Notes: generated from the letters alone by a model not told the origin. A DNA stretch of 46,912 bases from Clostridia bacterium (GCA_021204585.1 JAJPZC010000096.1:4533-51444); one strand, 5' to 3'. Shown: positions 1 to 11,552, counted from the first letter of the stretch. Translations and numbers: made by a program.

Positions 1-101
1 CGTCAGGGGCCTGTACAGAGGCCTTGCATGAGGCCTGCCGCGGGCCCGTCAGGGGCCTGTACAGAGGCCTTGCATGAGGCCTGCCGCGGGCCCGTCAGGG
101 G
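1..101. repeat. Tandem repeat, 46-bp unit, two full copies plus a partial one, abutting the recJ stop codon
   Basis: cgtcaggggcctgtacagaggccttgcatgaggcctgccgcgggcc at 1-46 and 47-92, then cgtcagggg before the recJ stop (tta at 102-104). Confidence 0.95.
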
Positions 102-2456
102 TTAGTCGTACGGCTCCGGGGTAGGGCTCTTGAGCTCCGGACCGCCCTCTTCCTTCAGCTTGCAGATGCGGCGGTACAGGAAGGAGTTGTTGAGGTCTCC
201 CTTGGCACCGCGGACAACCTGCAGGTACTTGCCGTGGGCGAATTCCATGATGCCGATGTCGCAGAAGACTATGATGTCGAAGGCGCACTGGACGGGCTTT
301 ACGCTTATGATGTGGGAGGTGGCGTCGAAGGCGTTGTCCTCAGTCACCTTGTAGCACTCCTGCTTTATGAGCATGAAGTCACGAAGCATATAGTTGCGGT
401 CCGGGTTGATGTTCTTGAGGAATGTTGCAAGGCCGTCCTTGCATATAAGGACTTCACGGCCCTTGAGGCTGGGAAAGACTATGCCCTGGGGGTCATCCAG
501 GAAGATTACGTTCTTGTACTGGCTGAAATCCGTGTTATTCTGCGGGGAGACTAGGATTATGGTCTTGGAGCTCTTTTCCGTGGGGGCGAAGAGCTCTACG
601 GCAAATCTTGCCATGCAGAAGAAACGGCGGGCGGAGGCCATGTCCGAAGCTATGAAGACGGTGCCGAAGTCCTCCGTGGAGTCCGCTATGCTCATGAGCT
701 CATGCGCATCTATATAGCGTGTGCGGCACTTTACGGGCTCCAGGGTAAGGTTCATGAGCGAGTTGAAGGCTATGGTGTCATCTGCTATGGCCTGCTCACG
801 GCCGTTGTAAGACACGTCCCTCACGAGGCCGCTTATGGACTCGCGGCCACGGAAAGTGGAGACGTCATACTCAAAGTATATGTCCTTTATGGCCGGGCTC
901 TTGAAGAGCATCAGGAGCCTTCCGCCGCTGAAGTACTTGTAGTCCAGGGTGTCGGAGCTTAGGAAAAGATGGTCGGAGCCCTTCTTCATGGGTGCTATGC
1001 GCATGGCGCTAACGCGCCTGTGGAACATGGGGCTCTTGTTGCCCATCCCTACGGGCTCCAGGAGCTTGAGCTCATGCACGAACCGCTCCTCCTGCCTTGC
1101 GTCCACGCCCTCGCACACCTTCACCACGGAGGCAAAGTCCTCCTCCGTGTAGTTTGCAGAGAGGTATGCATCCAGCGCATTCTCCAGGGCCGAGAAGTTC
1201 TCCGCCCTTATGGTGACGCCCGCCGCCATTGAGTGCCCGCCGAACTCTTCAAAGAGGTCTGCGCATGCCTTCATGGCTTCAAAGATGTTCACGGAGCCTA
1301 CGGAGCGGGCGGAGCCGCGCATAAGGCTCCCTGAGCGGGTCATGAGTATTACCGGCCTTGAATACTCCTCCGCAATGCGTGCCGCCACCACGCCAACAAA
1401 GCCGGGGCTCCACTCGGAGCCGCACAAAAGGATGCACTTGCCTATGTGCTCCTTGCCTGCGAGGATCCCGGCGGCCTCTTTCTCCACCTTGTCCGTATAC
1501 GTCTTGCGGTCTTCGTTGTACTTCAAAACCAGCTTCGCAAGCTTTCTAACCTCGTCCGGATCCGTCTCGTTGAAGAGCCACAGTGCTTCCCTTGCGTGGC
1601 CCATGCGCCCTGCAGCATTGATTCTGGGCGCCAGATAGAATGATATGGTCTGGGAGGTTATCTCTGCGGAGGGGTCATTGAGAAGCAGCATGTAGCACTG
1701 CCTGGGCGTGCTGTTCATAAGTTTCAGCCCCTCTGCCACTATGTCCCTGTTCTCGCCCGTAAGCGGCACGGAGTCCGCAACGGTGGCAATCGCTGCAAAG
1801 TCCAGATACCTGTAGCCTGTCTCGTTGCCGTTCAGGGCACACCCTACCTTGAATGCGACTCCTGCGCCGCAGAGGTTGTCATAGGGGTAGTCATCCTCTA
1901 TCTTGGGGTTGATGCATATGCAGTCCGGAAGATACGCAGGGAGCTCATGATGGTCCGTGCAGATGACCAGGGCCCCGCACTCCTTGATGTATTCTATCTC
2001 CTCTTTCGCGGATATCCCGCAGTCTACGGTGATCACAAGCTCCGGGCAGTACTCATCGAAGATCTTGTCTATGTTGTCTATGGAAAGGCCGTACCCGTCT
2101 GCCCTCTCAGGGATGAAAAGGACGGGCAGTATGCCGAAGTCTGCAAGGTTTCTGGCCATGATGGTCGTGGCGTCTATGCCGTCTGCATCATAGTCTCCGT
2201 ATATGACCACGCACCACTCCTCGTCCCTGGCCTTAGTTATGAGCTCCACGGCCTCCTTCATGCCCTTCATTTTAAAGGGGTCCGCAAAATTGTCCCTTGA
2301 GGGGTTGAGGAACCTTCCCATCTGCTCCTCAGTTTGCACCCCGCGGCCGTACATGATCTTTACGGTCTCTGGAAGCAGCCCGAACTTGCCCGCAAGGTCA
2401 TTGACCCGGGTCAAGTCCTCTTCTGTGAAGTTGTACTCCGGAAGTATCTTTTTCAT
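102..2456 (-). CDS. recJ: Single-stranded-DNA-specific exonuclease RecJ
   Basis: DHH phosphoesterase motifs (VIYGDYDADGIDATT, ITVDCGIS, TDHHELP) and FGGHSMAAG (DHHA1); start placed at MKKILPEYNF. Confidence 0.93.
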   Translation of the reverse strand: MKKILPEYNFTEEDLTRVNDLAGKFGLLPETVKIMYGRGVQTEEQMGRFLNPSRDNFADPFKMKGMKEAVELITKARDEEWCVVIYGDYDADGIDATTIMARNLADFGILPVLFIPERADGYGLSIDNIDKIFDEYCPELVITVDCGISAKEEIEYIKECGALVICTDHHELPAYLPDCICINPKIEDDYPYDNLCGAGVAFKVGCALNGNETGYRYLDFAAIATVADSVPLTGENRDIVAEGLKLMNSTPRQCYMLLLNDPSAEITSQTISFYLAPRINAAGRMGHAREALWLFNETDPDEVRKLAKLVLKYNEDRKTYTDKVEKEAAGILAGKEHIGKCILLCGSEWSPGFVGVVAARIAEEYSRPVILMTRSGSLMRGSARSVGSVNIFEAMKACADLFEEFGGHSMAAGVTIRAENFSALENALDAYLSANYTEEDFASVVKVCEGVDARQEERFVHELKLLEPVGMGNKSPMFHRRVSAMRIAPMKKGSDHLFLSSDTLDYKYFSGGRLLMLFKSPAIKDIYFEYDVSTFRGRESISGLVRDVSYNGREQAIADDTIAFNSLMNLTLEPVKCRTRYIDAHELMSIADSTEDFGTVFIASDMASARRFFCMARFAVELFAPTEKSSKTIILVSPQNNTDFSQYKNVIFLDDPQGIVFPSLKGREVLICKDGLATFLKNINPDRNYMLRDFMLIKQECYKVTEDNAFDATSHIISVKPVQCAFDIIVFCDIGIMEFAHGKYLQVVRGAKGDLNNSFLYRRICKLKEEGGPELKSPTPEPYD

Positions 2457-2493
2457 GTGCTTAAGCGATGATATGCCGCACAATCGGCTGTGC

Positions 2494-2745
2494 AGCATGG
2501 CCTGGAGAACGGCCTGTGGCGGTGCGTGCAGAGGCCTGTCTAAGGCATACGCGGATATAGTCTGGCATGTATAACGGCCTTAGGGCGGCGCTTAGAAGCC
2601 TGCTGCAAGCCTGTACGGATATGCTGTCTGGCCCGTAGAATGGCCTATGGCGGGTCTTTAGAGCCCTGCAGCAAGGCTAGGCAGCATGGCCTGGAGAATG
2701 GCTTATGGCGGTGCGTGTGAGAGCCCTTTAGAGGCTAAGGAAAGA
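2494..2745. repeat. Degenerate tandem array, about 4 units of 61-65 bp, between secF and recJ
   Basis: Units begin near 2494, 2559, 2622 and 2683 with core ...ggcctggagaaYggcYtRtggcggtgcgt...; units 1 and 4 are most alike. Confidence 0.75.
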
Positions 2746-2792
2746 TGGATAAGTCCACAGAAGGACGGAAAGTGGCGTTATACGGTAACATT

Positions 2793-2818
2793 AAAGGGCG
2801 GCAACAAGTACCGCCCTT
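2793..2818 (-). terminator. Probable intrinsic terminator downstream of secF
   Basis: aaagggcggcaacaagtaccgcccttg; on the minus strand AAGGGCGG...CCGCCCTTT. Confidence 0.7.
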
Positions 2819-2830
2819 GTGGTTTATGGT

Positions 2831-3928
2831 TTAGCCGTTGGCTTTGTCTGCGGCCTTCTTTGAAGAGGGCTTCTTTTTGCGCTGGAATCTCAAGCCGATC
2901 TTTCTGAACCTGGGATATACGGAAGGCAGGAAGAAACAGGTTCCGTAGAAGCAGGATACGAACGCGACCAGTGCGCAGAGCACGGGCGATATGATTGCCA
3001 GCACGGACAGCGAACTTATCGACATAAGAACGAACATCACTACAACCGCAGCTGCGAGGGACGCCGTGATGCCAAGGTTTACTTTGAAGGACTCGCTTGC
3101 GCTTCTGTCCGTAAGCTCCGCAGGAGTGAGATCCGCAAGGGTCTCATCCTTGATGTTGCGCCTCATCTTGCCGTACATGAACAGCGTGCAGATCATGGTG
3201 ACGACCACTGTGAGGACTGCAAAGGCGAACATTGAGGTGCCCACGGGAATCCTGCAGAGGGCAACGAGGCAAATATAGAGCGCAAGGTTGTGGATGCATG
3301 CAAGGAATCCGCCCAAGGCCATGGATATCTTGTAGCGTATCATCACGTACAGGAGCTCAAACACAATCACGGTCGCAACGGCTATGCTTGCGTATATGAG
3401 CGCCTTGGAGGAGCCTGCATATGTCTCCGTCACGTGGGAATATACCTTTGTGAGATATACGTCCTGGTATGAGACAACGGCTTCGCCGTTTGCGTCCGTA
3501 ACCGTATTGCCGTCTTCATCCAGCTTATATTCCGGAGGGAACATTCCAGAGATGTCCGTGCGGATGGTGTCGCAGGCAGCCTCAAGGGCATCCGTGTCGG
3601 TGGAGTACGTGAAGGTGTATGTTATGTCTCCGCCGGAGCCGTCATCGGCAGTTCCGTAGGACACTGCGTAATAGGACACGCCCTCGTCCTCGAAGGCCTT
3701 CTCGCAGTACTCCATGAGGGTGGAATCCTTCTCATGGAAGCCGTCAACGTAGTACCAGGTGAGGGTGACTGTCTTGTCGGAGTTCCAGTCGGCGCCTGCG
3801 TTGAAGTATCCGTACCCTAAGCAGGAGCATACGACGCCAACCACTACGCTGGCCACGACTATGACGCAGGAGATTATTATGAACAGGGTCATCTTGCCGG
3901 AAAGCTTAAAATCAGTCTTCATTGTCAT
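2831..3928 (-). CDS. secF: Protein translocase subunit SecF
   Basis: SecD/SecF-like membrane protein downstream of and overlapping secD; multiple TM segments. Confidence 0.85.
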   Translation of the reverse strand: MTMKTDFKLSGKMTLFIIISCVIVVASVVVGVVCSCLGYGYFNAGADWNSDKTVTLTWYYVDGFHEKDSTLMEYCEKAFEDEGVSYYAVSYGTADDGSGGDITYTFTYSTDTDALEAACDTIRTDISGMFPPEYKLDEDGNTVTDANGEAVVSYQDVYLTKVYSHVTETYAGSSKALIYASIAVATVIVFELLYVMIRYKISMALGGFLACIHNLALYICLVALCRIPVGTSMFAFAVLTVVVTMICTLFMYGKMRRNIKDETLADLTPAELTDRSASESFKVNLGITASLAAAVVVMFVLMSISSLSVLAIISPVLCALVAFVSCFYGTCFFLPSVYPRFRKIGLRFQRKKKPSSKKAADKANG

Positions 3929-5501
3929 ACGCCTCCCTGCTGAATCCGCAGAAGCGGTATTTGTCTTTAGACGGCCCCATCATCACGAACCACATGACTC
4001 GCGTGAACCAGTACAGCCCGTAGGAGAAAATGGTCGCAAGGAACATTATGAAGCCGCAAGCGGCAACCTCGCCCACTCCCACAAGCGCTATTATCATTGT
4101 TACGATAAGGATCACGATGTGCAGATCCAGTATCGTTGAAATCGTTCTCTTGTATCCTTCCTTCACGGAAGCCGCTATCGTGCGCCCGGCATTGGACTCC
4201 TTCCGTATCTGCTCAAAGCAGTAGAAGTTCGAGAAGGTCAGAAGCGCCAGTCCAAGCACGGCCATGAACAGGCTGGCCATGGTCAGCTGTATGCCTATCA
4301 GCGAGAAGCAGAGGATTATCGCCTCCGCATAGATTGCCGTAATGATTATGTGCACAAGGCCAAGCTTCTTGTACTTTATGCCTGCCGCAAGGAATGTGGC
4401 CGCAATGGCAAGAATCACGAAGATGCCCATCCACATGGCTGCGTTCTGGCCGAACGCAGGGGTCATGGCCACAACCTCTGTGGAGTTCAGTTCGTCTGAG
4501 TTGTACTTGTTCTGAACCTCATTGCCCTCTATTATGGAGCTCATGAGAATGGACAGGTCTCTTGCCGTGTCTTCATCCGATGTGGAGAAGTACAGCGTCT
4601 TGCCCTCGAGTTCGCTGCCTATGGTGAAGGTTATGTTGGTGTTCGTCTCGCCGACGTACAGGTATGCATAGCTGGTCGTTGAGGTTGAGGAGTCATCGTC
4701 GTCGTCATCGTCACTTGTGTCCAGGCCGGTCAGCATGGTGTTGAGAGTGTCAAAGCCGTCGCTTGTGAGCTTGATCTTGACGGCGTACGTTCCGCCGCGG
4801 GAGTAGTAGCTTATTGATTTGAATAAAGAATTAATGTCTGTAGCGGCAGAAATGAGGGAATCGCCGCTCTGGTATGAGTCATTCTGCCTGAGGTAGAGCC
4901 CGTCATCCTGCGTGAGGTAGTCTATCGTCGAGGAGATGGCAGATAACTTTGAGGACCTCGATGTCTCATCATATCCCTTGTACTCGGCATATGTGAATCC
5001 CGTAGGCACGGTGACCTTGATGGTAAAGTCATCCTGTATGCTTACGGAATAACTGGAATAGTTGCGCTGGGAGTATCTGGCCTCAATGATCTTGGCGTCG
5101 CTTTCGATGCTGTCAAGGAACTCCTGCTCCTTCGTGCCTTCATCGGTTGCGGGCTTGTCATCTGCGAGTCCTATGACAGACCTGTCCACGTACACGCTTC
5201 CGCGCTGGACATAGGTATCCTCATACTCCGCTTTCTTATCCGCATCATACCCGCCGTCTTCATCGCTTGAGGTGTTGGGGTTTACCACGAGGTCATAGTC
5301 CGCTGCAGATATGACGCCTTCAGGATAGAGAATCGCATAGGCGTCGCCAGCGAACTCGCTGCCCATGCTTATCTCGGTCACGAAGGAGTTGAACCTCTTT
5401 ACACCGCCGCTGTATGAGTATGATATGACGCAGAAAAATGCCAGGACGACAACAGCTGCAACAAGAATTGAAGTTATTATCGCCGATCTAACCTTCTTCA
5501 T
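3912..5501 (-). CDS. secD: Protein translocase subunit SecD
   Basis: 529 aa, N-terminal TM, large extracytoplasmic region, C-terminal TM bundle, adjacent to secF. Confidence 0.85.
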   Translation of the reverse strand: MKKVRSAIITSILVAAVVVLAFFCVISYSYSGGVKRFNSFVTEISMGSEFAGDAYAILYPEGVISAADYDLVVNPNTSSDEDGGYDADKKAEYEDTYVQRGSVYVDRSVIGLADDKPATDEGTKEQEFLDSIESDAKIIEARYSQRNYSSYSVSIQDDFTIKVTVPTGFTYAEYKGYDETSRSSKLSAISSTIDYLTQDDGLYLRQNDSYQSGDSLISAATDINSLFKSISYYSRGGTYAVKIKLTSDGFDTLNTMLTGLDTSDDDDDDDSSTSTTSYAYLYVGETNTNITFTIGSELEGKTLYFSTSDEDTARDLSILMSSIIEGNEVQNKYNSDELNSTEVVAMTPAFGQNAAMWMGIFVILAIAATFLAAGIKYKKLGLVHIIITAIYAEAIILCFSLIGIQLTMASLFMAVLGLALLTFSNFYCFEQIRKESNAGRTIAASVKEGYKRTISTILDLHIVILIVTMIIALVGVGEVAACGFIMFLATIFSYGLYWFTRVMWFVMMGPSKDKYRFCGFSREAYDNED

Positions 5502-5835
5502 TCAAATCTCCGATATATCCCCGCCCTGATTCTCACGCGGGCGGGCAACAATATAATACAGCGTTTACAATTATACAGAAAATTTTTTTTACAGTCAATT
5601 AAATAATATCGCTCAACGGCATTTTTGAGCCGATTTTGGGCCGAAAATTGACCCACGGGCCGCCCCTCGCGCACATTATTTATAGTGCACCCCTTTATAA
5701 GGCCTGTTTTGCGCCCTCTTCCGCCCTCTTCCGGGGCCTCTCCATGGTCTCTCCAGGAGCCTTAGAATGCCCTCTGCTGGCCTGTCTTGCCGGCCATAAA
5801 TGCCGCACGGGAGGCAGATATGCCGCCGTACGGGA

Positions 5836-7167
5836 CTAGGACCGGCTCTCTTTGAGGGCCTTCTTCTCCGCGAAAACGTGCATGCCGCACTCTATGCGCT
5901 TTTTCATCATCTCACAGGTGATGGTGTACGGCGTGTTGATGTCCCCCATGAAATGATAGTTGTTGGCGGGGCATCCGCCGCTGCATATAAAGCGGGCAAA
6001 GCATCCCTCGCACCCTTTGCGGGTATAGAGGCAGGCCTCTGCAAACTGAGCCCGCAGGTCTTCGTTTATCTTGCCCTCATACACATTGCCCATGTAGAAG
6101 GGCTTCTCTCCTGCGAACTGGTGGCAGGGATACAGGTCTCCGTTGGGCACAACGGACAGGTACTCGTTGCCTGCGCCGCATGCGGAGATCTTCTTCTGGA
6201 GGCACACGCCGCCCTCTAAGTCCACGTTGAAATGGAAGAAGTTGAACCCGTTCCCTTCCTTGAAGCGCTTCAGGTATTCCCTGCAGAGAGTGTCATACTC
6301 ACCCTTGATCTCTTCGAGGTGCTCTTCCTTTATGGCGAGGTCATCTATATCCGTTACGACCGGCTCCATTGAGATGGAGTCAAAGCCCTGGTCTGCAAGG
6401 AACAGGACATCCTTTGAGAAGTCCAGGTTCTTGGCCGTGAAGGTGCCACGGACGTAATAGTTCTTAGTGCCGCGCATCTGCACGAACTTCTTAACGTGGT
6501 CTATGACCAGGTTGAATGAGCCCTTGCCGTTTATGGTCTTGCGGATGGCGTCATGCACCTCCGGCCTGCCGTCCAGAGAGAGCACAACGTTCTCCATCTC
6601 GCGGTTAAAGAAGTCTATGGCGTCATCATTGAGAAGCAGTGCGTTGGTGGTCGTGGTGAAGAGGAACTTCTTGCCGTATATCTTTTCCTGCTCCCTCGCA
6701 TACGCCACCACGTTCTTGATGGTCTGCAGGCACATCAAAGGCTCCCCGCCGAAAAAGTCCGCCTCAAGGATGCGCCTGTTGCCGGAGTTTGCAATGAGGA
6801 AGTCTATCGCCTTCTTTGCGGTCTCCTCGCTCATGAACTCACGCTCTGCATGGTATGCCCCCTCGTCTGCAAAGCAGTACCTGCACCTCAAATTGCAGTC
6901 ATGGCAGATATGAATGCACAGGGCCTTCAGGTCATGGGACTTGGGCGGATACACCTGCTCCTCAGGCTTTTCAAACAGCCCGGCATCCCTCAAGGCAGCA
7001 ACATCTGCCTCTATCTCGGCCGCCCTGGCGGGGTCCGTGTCCGGCTCTATGCCCAGCTCATACTTTGCCTTAACGTATGCCGCAGTCTCCAGGTCGCACT
7101 CATGCAGGGCCCCGGAGCCGGTGTCGTATATGTAGTTCTTGTCATCAAATGAGAATACGTGTACCAT
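5836..7167 (-). CDS. scfB: SCIFF-peptide thioether maturase, radical SAM/SPASM
   Basis: CIHICHDCNLRCRYCFADEG (CxxxCxxC), C-terminal SPASM cysteines (CxxC..CSGGCPANNYHF), adjacent to a SCIFF precursor. Confidence 0.95.
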   Translation of the reverse strand: MVHVFSFDDKNYIYDTGSGALHECDLETAAYVKAKYELGIEPDTDPARAAEIEADVAALRDAGLFEKPEEQVYPPKSHDLKALCIHICHDCNLRCRYCFADEGAYHAEREFMSEETAKKAIDFLIANSGNRRILEADFFGGEPLMCLQTIKNVVAYAREQEKIYGKKFLFTTTTNALLLNDDAIDFFNREMENVVLSLDGRPEVHDAIRKTINGKGSFNLVIDHVKKFVQMRGTKNYYVRGTFTAKNLDFSKDVLFLADQGFDSISMEPVVTDIDDLAIKEEHLEEIKGEYDTLCREYLKRFKEGNGFNFFHFNVDLEGGVCLQKKISACGAGNEYLSVVPNGDLYPCHQFAGEKPFYMGNVYEGKINEDLRAQFAEACLYTRKGCEGCFARFICSGGCPANNYHFMGDINTPYTITCEMMKKRIECGMHVFAEKKALKESRS

Positions 7168-7234
7168 CTGTTTTCAGTGCCGCCTATGAAAGGCTCCCTG
7201 GAATTGATCCCCTTTGGGCTTGTGTCAAACAAAA

Positions 7235-7265
7235 AGAGCAGAACCTTCCAAGAACCTTCTGCTCT
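7235..7265 (-). terminator. Intercistronic hairpin between scfA and scfB
   Basis: Minus strand AGAGCAGAAGGTTCTTGGAAGGTTCTGCTCTTTTTG: long stem plus U-tract. Confidence 0.8.
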
Positions 7266-7297
7266 CTAAAATCTCTTCGTCTTAAAAAGTGTGCTTG

Positions 7298-7456
7298 TTA
7301 TCTGCCCTGCTTCTCAGGATCCTGCTCTTTGTTGATGCGCTCACAGCTCTGGTTTCCTACTGTGCAGCTTGTCTTGCAGGCGGACTGGCATGTGCTTCTG
7401 CACTCTCCGCAGCCTGTTACTTTCTTCTCCTGAGGCTTAGCCACTGTCTTAATCAT
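7298..7456 (-). CDS. scfA: SCIFF (six cysteines in forty-five) RiPP precursor peptide
   Basis: MIKTVAKPQEKKVTGCGECRSTCQSACKTSCTVGNQSCERINKEQDPEKQGR, 52 aa, six Cys; directly upstream of scfB. Confidence 0.95.
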   Translation of the reverse strand: MIKTVAKPQEKKVTGCGECRSTCQSACKTSCTVGNQSCERINKEQDPEKQGR

Positions 7457-7794
7457 AGCTGTCTCGTCTCCTTTTCCAAAACTGATATCATTATACCTTG
7501 CGGCCATATAAAAATCAAGCGTTTTGCCATTAAAAATCACGCCCGCAAGCCGCCTGTGGCGCAATACTGCACTGCCTCTTTCCGCCAGGGATGTACACGG
7601 CACACATGAAGGTGCGCAGCAGAGCATCTTACGGAGCTCACAGAGAGGTGGCAGAATGTACATTGCCCCCGTACTATGGCCTGAGAATTGAGCAGATTAG
7701 AGTGTGGATTGGGACACGGAATTTGCGGTTGCCTATTGCATATCCTCAAACGAAGCGGTATAATGAGGGCAAGAGAGAATATGGAGGTGGCATT

Positions 7795-8274
7795 ATGAGA
7801 TGCGGCGAAAAGGTTCTCATGGACCTGTATGACTTCATAGCTCAGTATGATGTGGAAGAGTCCACTATATACTTCACGCAGGCCGGAAAGGGTACAGACG
7901 GCAAGGCCCGCTACACGTTCTATGCGGCGCCCAGGTACGTCAACGGGTACTATTCCAAGGACTACTTCAGCGTAACACTCACACCGGATATTTCCAAGGT
8001 TATGATCTGGGGCTCCGGAGAGGGCTTCGCGGGATACCAGGAAATACAGGACTTCTCTTTTGAGAGCCTTATAGAGCCTTCCGGCGTGGGAATAATAAAG
8101 GTTGCGGAGCGCCTCTACTTCTCCGACAGGAGCCGCGAGAAGAAGACGGACGTGTTCACCATAGACAGCATGTATGACTTCAGGGTAACCATAGCCAACT
8201 CGGACGTTGAGGTGGAGCGCATTCCCAAGAGGGAGTTCGATGCCATTAAGAACATGGCCAACGGCACAGACTAA
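7795..8274 (+). CDS. Hypothetical protein (159 aa)
   Basis: ATG at 7795 preceded by ggaggtgg; convergent with yajC, sharing a bidirectional terminator. Confidence 0.7.
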   Translation: MRCGEKVLMDLYDFIAQYDVEESTIYFTQAGKGTDGKARYTFYAAPRYVNGYYSKDYFSVTLTPDISKVMIWGSGEGFAGYQEIQDFSFESLIEPSGVGIIKVAERLYFSDRSREKKTDVFTIDSMYDFRVTIANSDVEVERIPKREFDAIKNMANGTD

Positions 8275-8351
8275 TGGCCTCCGGGCGCAGGCTTAATGAG
8301 CCTGCATGATGCTGCCGGCCTGGAGCCGGTACTGGCAACTTATGCTAACTT

Positions 8352-8386
8352 AAAGGGCCTTCCCTAATTGATTGGGAAAGCCCTTT
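8352..8386. terminator. Bidirectional intrinsic terminator
   Basis: aaagggccttccctaattgattgggaaagccctttt between convergent genes. Confidence 0.85.
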
Positions 8387-8407
8387 TCTGCTGCTTTGTT
8401 TGCGGGA

Positions 8408-8962
8408 TTACTTGTTCTCGCCATCTCCGGAGAAAGGATCTTCGGATGCTGCGGGAGCAGACTCTTCTGCAGGAGAACTCTCCAAAGGAGCCTCTACAGT
8501 ATCGGCTGCGGCATCGGAAGCTGCGGAAGCGGCCTCGCCGTCCTTCTTGCCCTTCTTCTTTTTATTGCCGTCATCTTCCTCGCCTTCGGGCTTCGGAGGA
8601 GCCACGGCGTCCGTCTGGTAGATGGCCTGGCGGTCGAACTTCATGTAGCACTTGCCGGAAATCTCGCTGCCTGTCTCAAGCACGAAGGTGTTCTCGTCCT
8701 CGTCAACCTCAACGACGATGCCGCATACGCCGCCTATCGTCTTGACCTTGTTGCCGGGCTTTACGTTGCCAAGAATGGCCTGAGCCTCCTTCTCCTGCTT
8801 CTTCTTCTTTCTGGAAGAGAACCACCAGAGCACGATTATAATCACAATGACGATAATCATTATGATAAGGATGCCGTATGAGCTCCAGAATGAGCTGCTG
8901 GAGTCATCATCGTCCAGCAGGGCTGTGATCATGGCCAGTAATGCGTTGATCATATGTAACAC
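8408..8962 (-). CDS. yajC: Preprotein translocase subunit YajC
   Basis: Single TM followed by RKKKKQEKEAQAILGNVKPGNKVKTIGGVCGIVVEVDED; neighbour of tgt and secDF. Confidence 0.9.
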   Translation of the reverse strand: MLHMINALLAMITALLDDDDSSSSFWSSYGILIIMIIVIVIIIVLWWFSSRKKKKQEKEAQAILGNVKPGNKVKTIGGVCGIVVEVDEDENTFVLETGSEISGKCYMKFDRQAIYQTDAVAPPKPEGEEDDGNKKKKGKKDGEAASAASDAAADTVEAPLESSPAEESAPAASEDPFSGDGENK

Positions 8963-9107
8963 TCCGTGACTGATTGCTGATTTACTTTCTAACTATAAAA
9001 TATCCGGCCCGTTTTTGCAAGCGATTTTGGACTGTATCACTTCTATACACTAAAATTTCACAGTTTAGAGTACAGATTGCACAATAGCGTCCGCAACCCG
9101 TTGCGCC

Positions 9108-10361
<1,254 letters not shown>

Positions 10362-10404
10362 TTACGGACGTTTCCTCGCGCCCGTGGAAAAGGTTTGGAC
10401 TGGT

Positions 10405-11430
10405 TTAATAGAAGAAGCAGGCGTCTCCGAAGGAGAAGAAGCGGTACCTCTCCTGCACCGCCACGTTGTACACGTGGAGTATCTCTTCACGGCCGGTGAG
10501 GGCCGCAACAAGCATTATGAGCGTGCTTTCCGGCAGGTGGAAGTTGGTGATGAGTGCGTCCACACACTTGAACTTGTAAGGGGGATAGATGAATATGGAC
10601 GTGTCCCCCTTGCATGCATGCATGCAGCCGTTCTCGTCTGCAACGCTCTCCAGGGTGCGGACGGATGTCGTGCCCACGGCGATGACGCGCCTGCCCTCCC
10701 GCTTGGCAGCGTTTATGGCCTCTGCGGCCTCTGCGGAGACTTCGTAGTACTCAGAGTGCATCTGGTGGTCCGTTATGATGTCTTCCTTCACGGGGCGAAA
10801 GGTTCCAAGGCCAACGTGCAGAAGCACTTCCACTATCTGCACGCCCATGGAGCGTATCTTGTCCAGAAGCTCCGGGGTGAAGTGCAGGCCGGCCGTAGGG
10901 GCGGCTGCGGAGCCGTCCACCTTTGCGTATACGGTCTGGTACCGGGACTGGTCCTCAAGCTTCTTTTTGATGTACGGCGGAAGCGGCATGGTGCCGAGGC
11001 GCTCCAATATCTCCTCGAAGACCCCTTCGTACTCAAAGCGCACCACTCTCTCCCCCGTGGGCGTAACGGCCTCAACGGTCAAGGAAAGGCCATCCGAGAC
11101 GACTAGATGTCTGCCGGGCTGGCATTTGCGGCCGGGCTTTACAAGAACCTCCCAGCGGTCCTTGTCCATGCGCTTTAAAAGGAGCACCTCGACGTCCCCG
11201 CCGTGCTCCGTCTTCGCATACAGGCGGGCGGGGAGCACCTTGGTGTTGTTTACAACAAGGACGTCCCCGGACTTCAAGTAGTCCGTTATGTCCCTGAAGA
11301 TCCTGTGCTCTATCTCCTTGGTCTGTATGTTGTATACTAAAAGCCGAGAGCTGTCCCTCGGCTCTGCCGGGGTCTGCGCAATGAGCTCCTCCGGCAGTTC
11401 GTAGTAAAAGTCACTCTTCTTGTACTGCAT
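10405..11430 (-). CDS. queA: S-adenosylmethionine:tRNA ribosyltransferase-isomerase
   Basis: [37 protein letters not shown]. Confidence 0.95.
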   Translation of the reverse strand: MQYKKSDFYYELPEELIAQTPAEPRDSSRLLVYNIQTKEIEHRIFRDITDYLKSGDVLVVNNTKVLPARLYAKTEHGGDVEVLLLKRMDKDRWEVLVKPGRKCQPGRHLVVSDGLSLTVEAVTPTGERVVRFEYEGVFEEILERLGTMPLPPYIKKKLEDQSRYQTVYAKVDGSAAAPTAGLHFTPELLDKIRSMGVQIVEVLLHVGLGTFRPVKEDIITDHQMHSEYYEVSAEAAEAINAAKREGRRVIAVGTTSVRTLESVADENGCMHACKGDTSIFIYPPYKFKCVDALITNFHLPESTLIMLVAALTGREEILHVYNVAVQERYRFFSFGDACFFY

Positions 11431-11552
11431 ATCTCAGTCCTTTTGCAGGATGGTTGTATCTTTGTCCGTTGTGCGTATATCGCGCATATCCGGGCCTCTA
11501 TGGCCCGTATGACGGCCTCTGGCGGCCTTCTGTGAGGGAGCCTGCAACTGTG

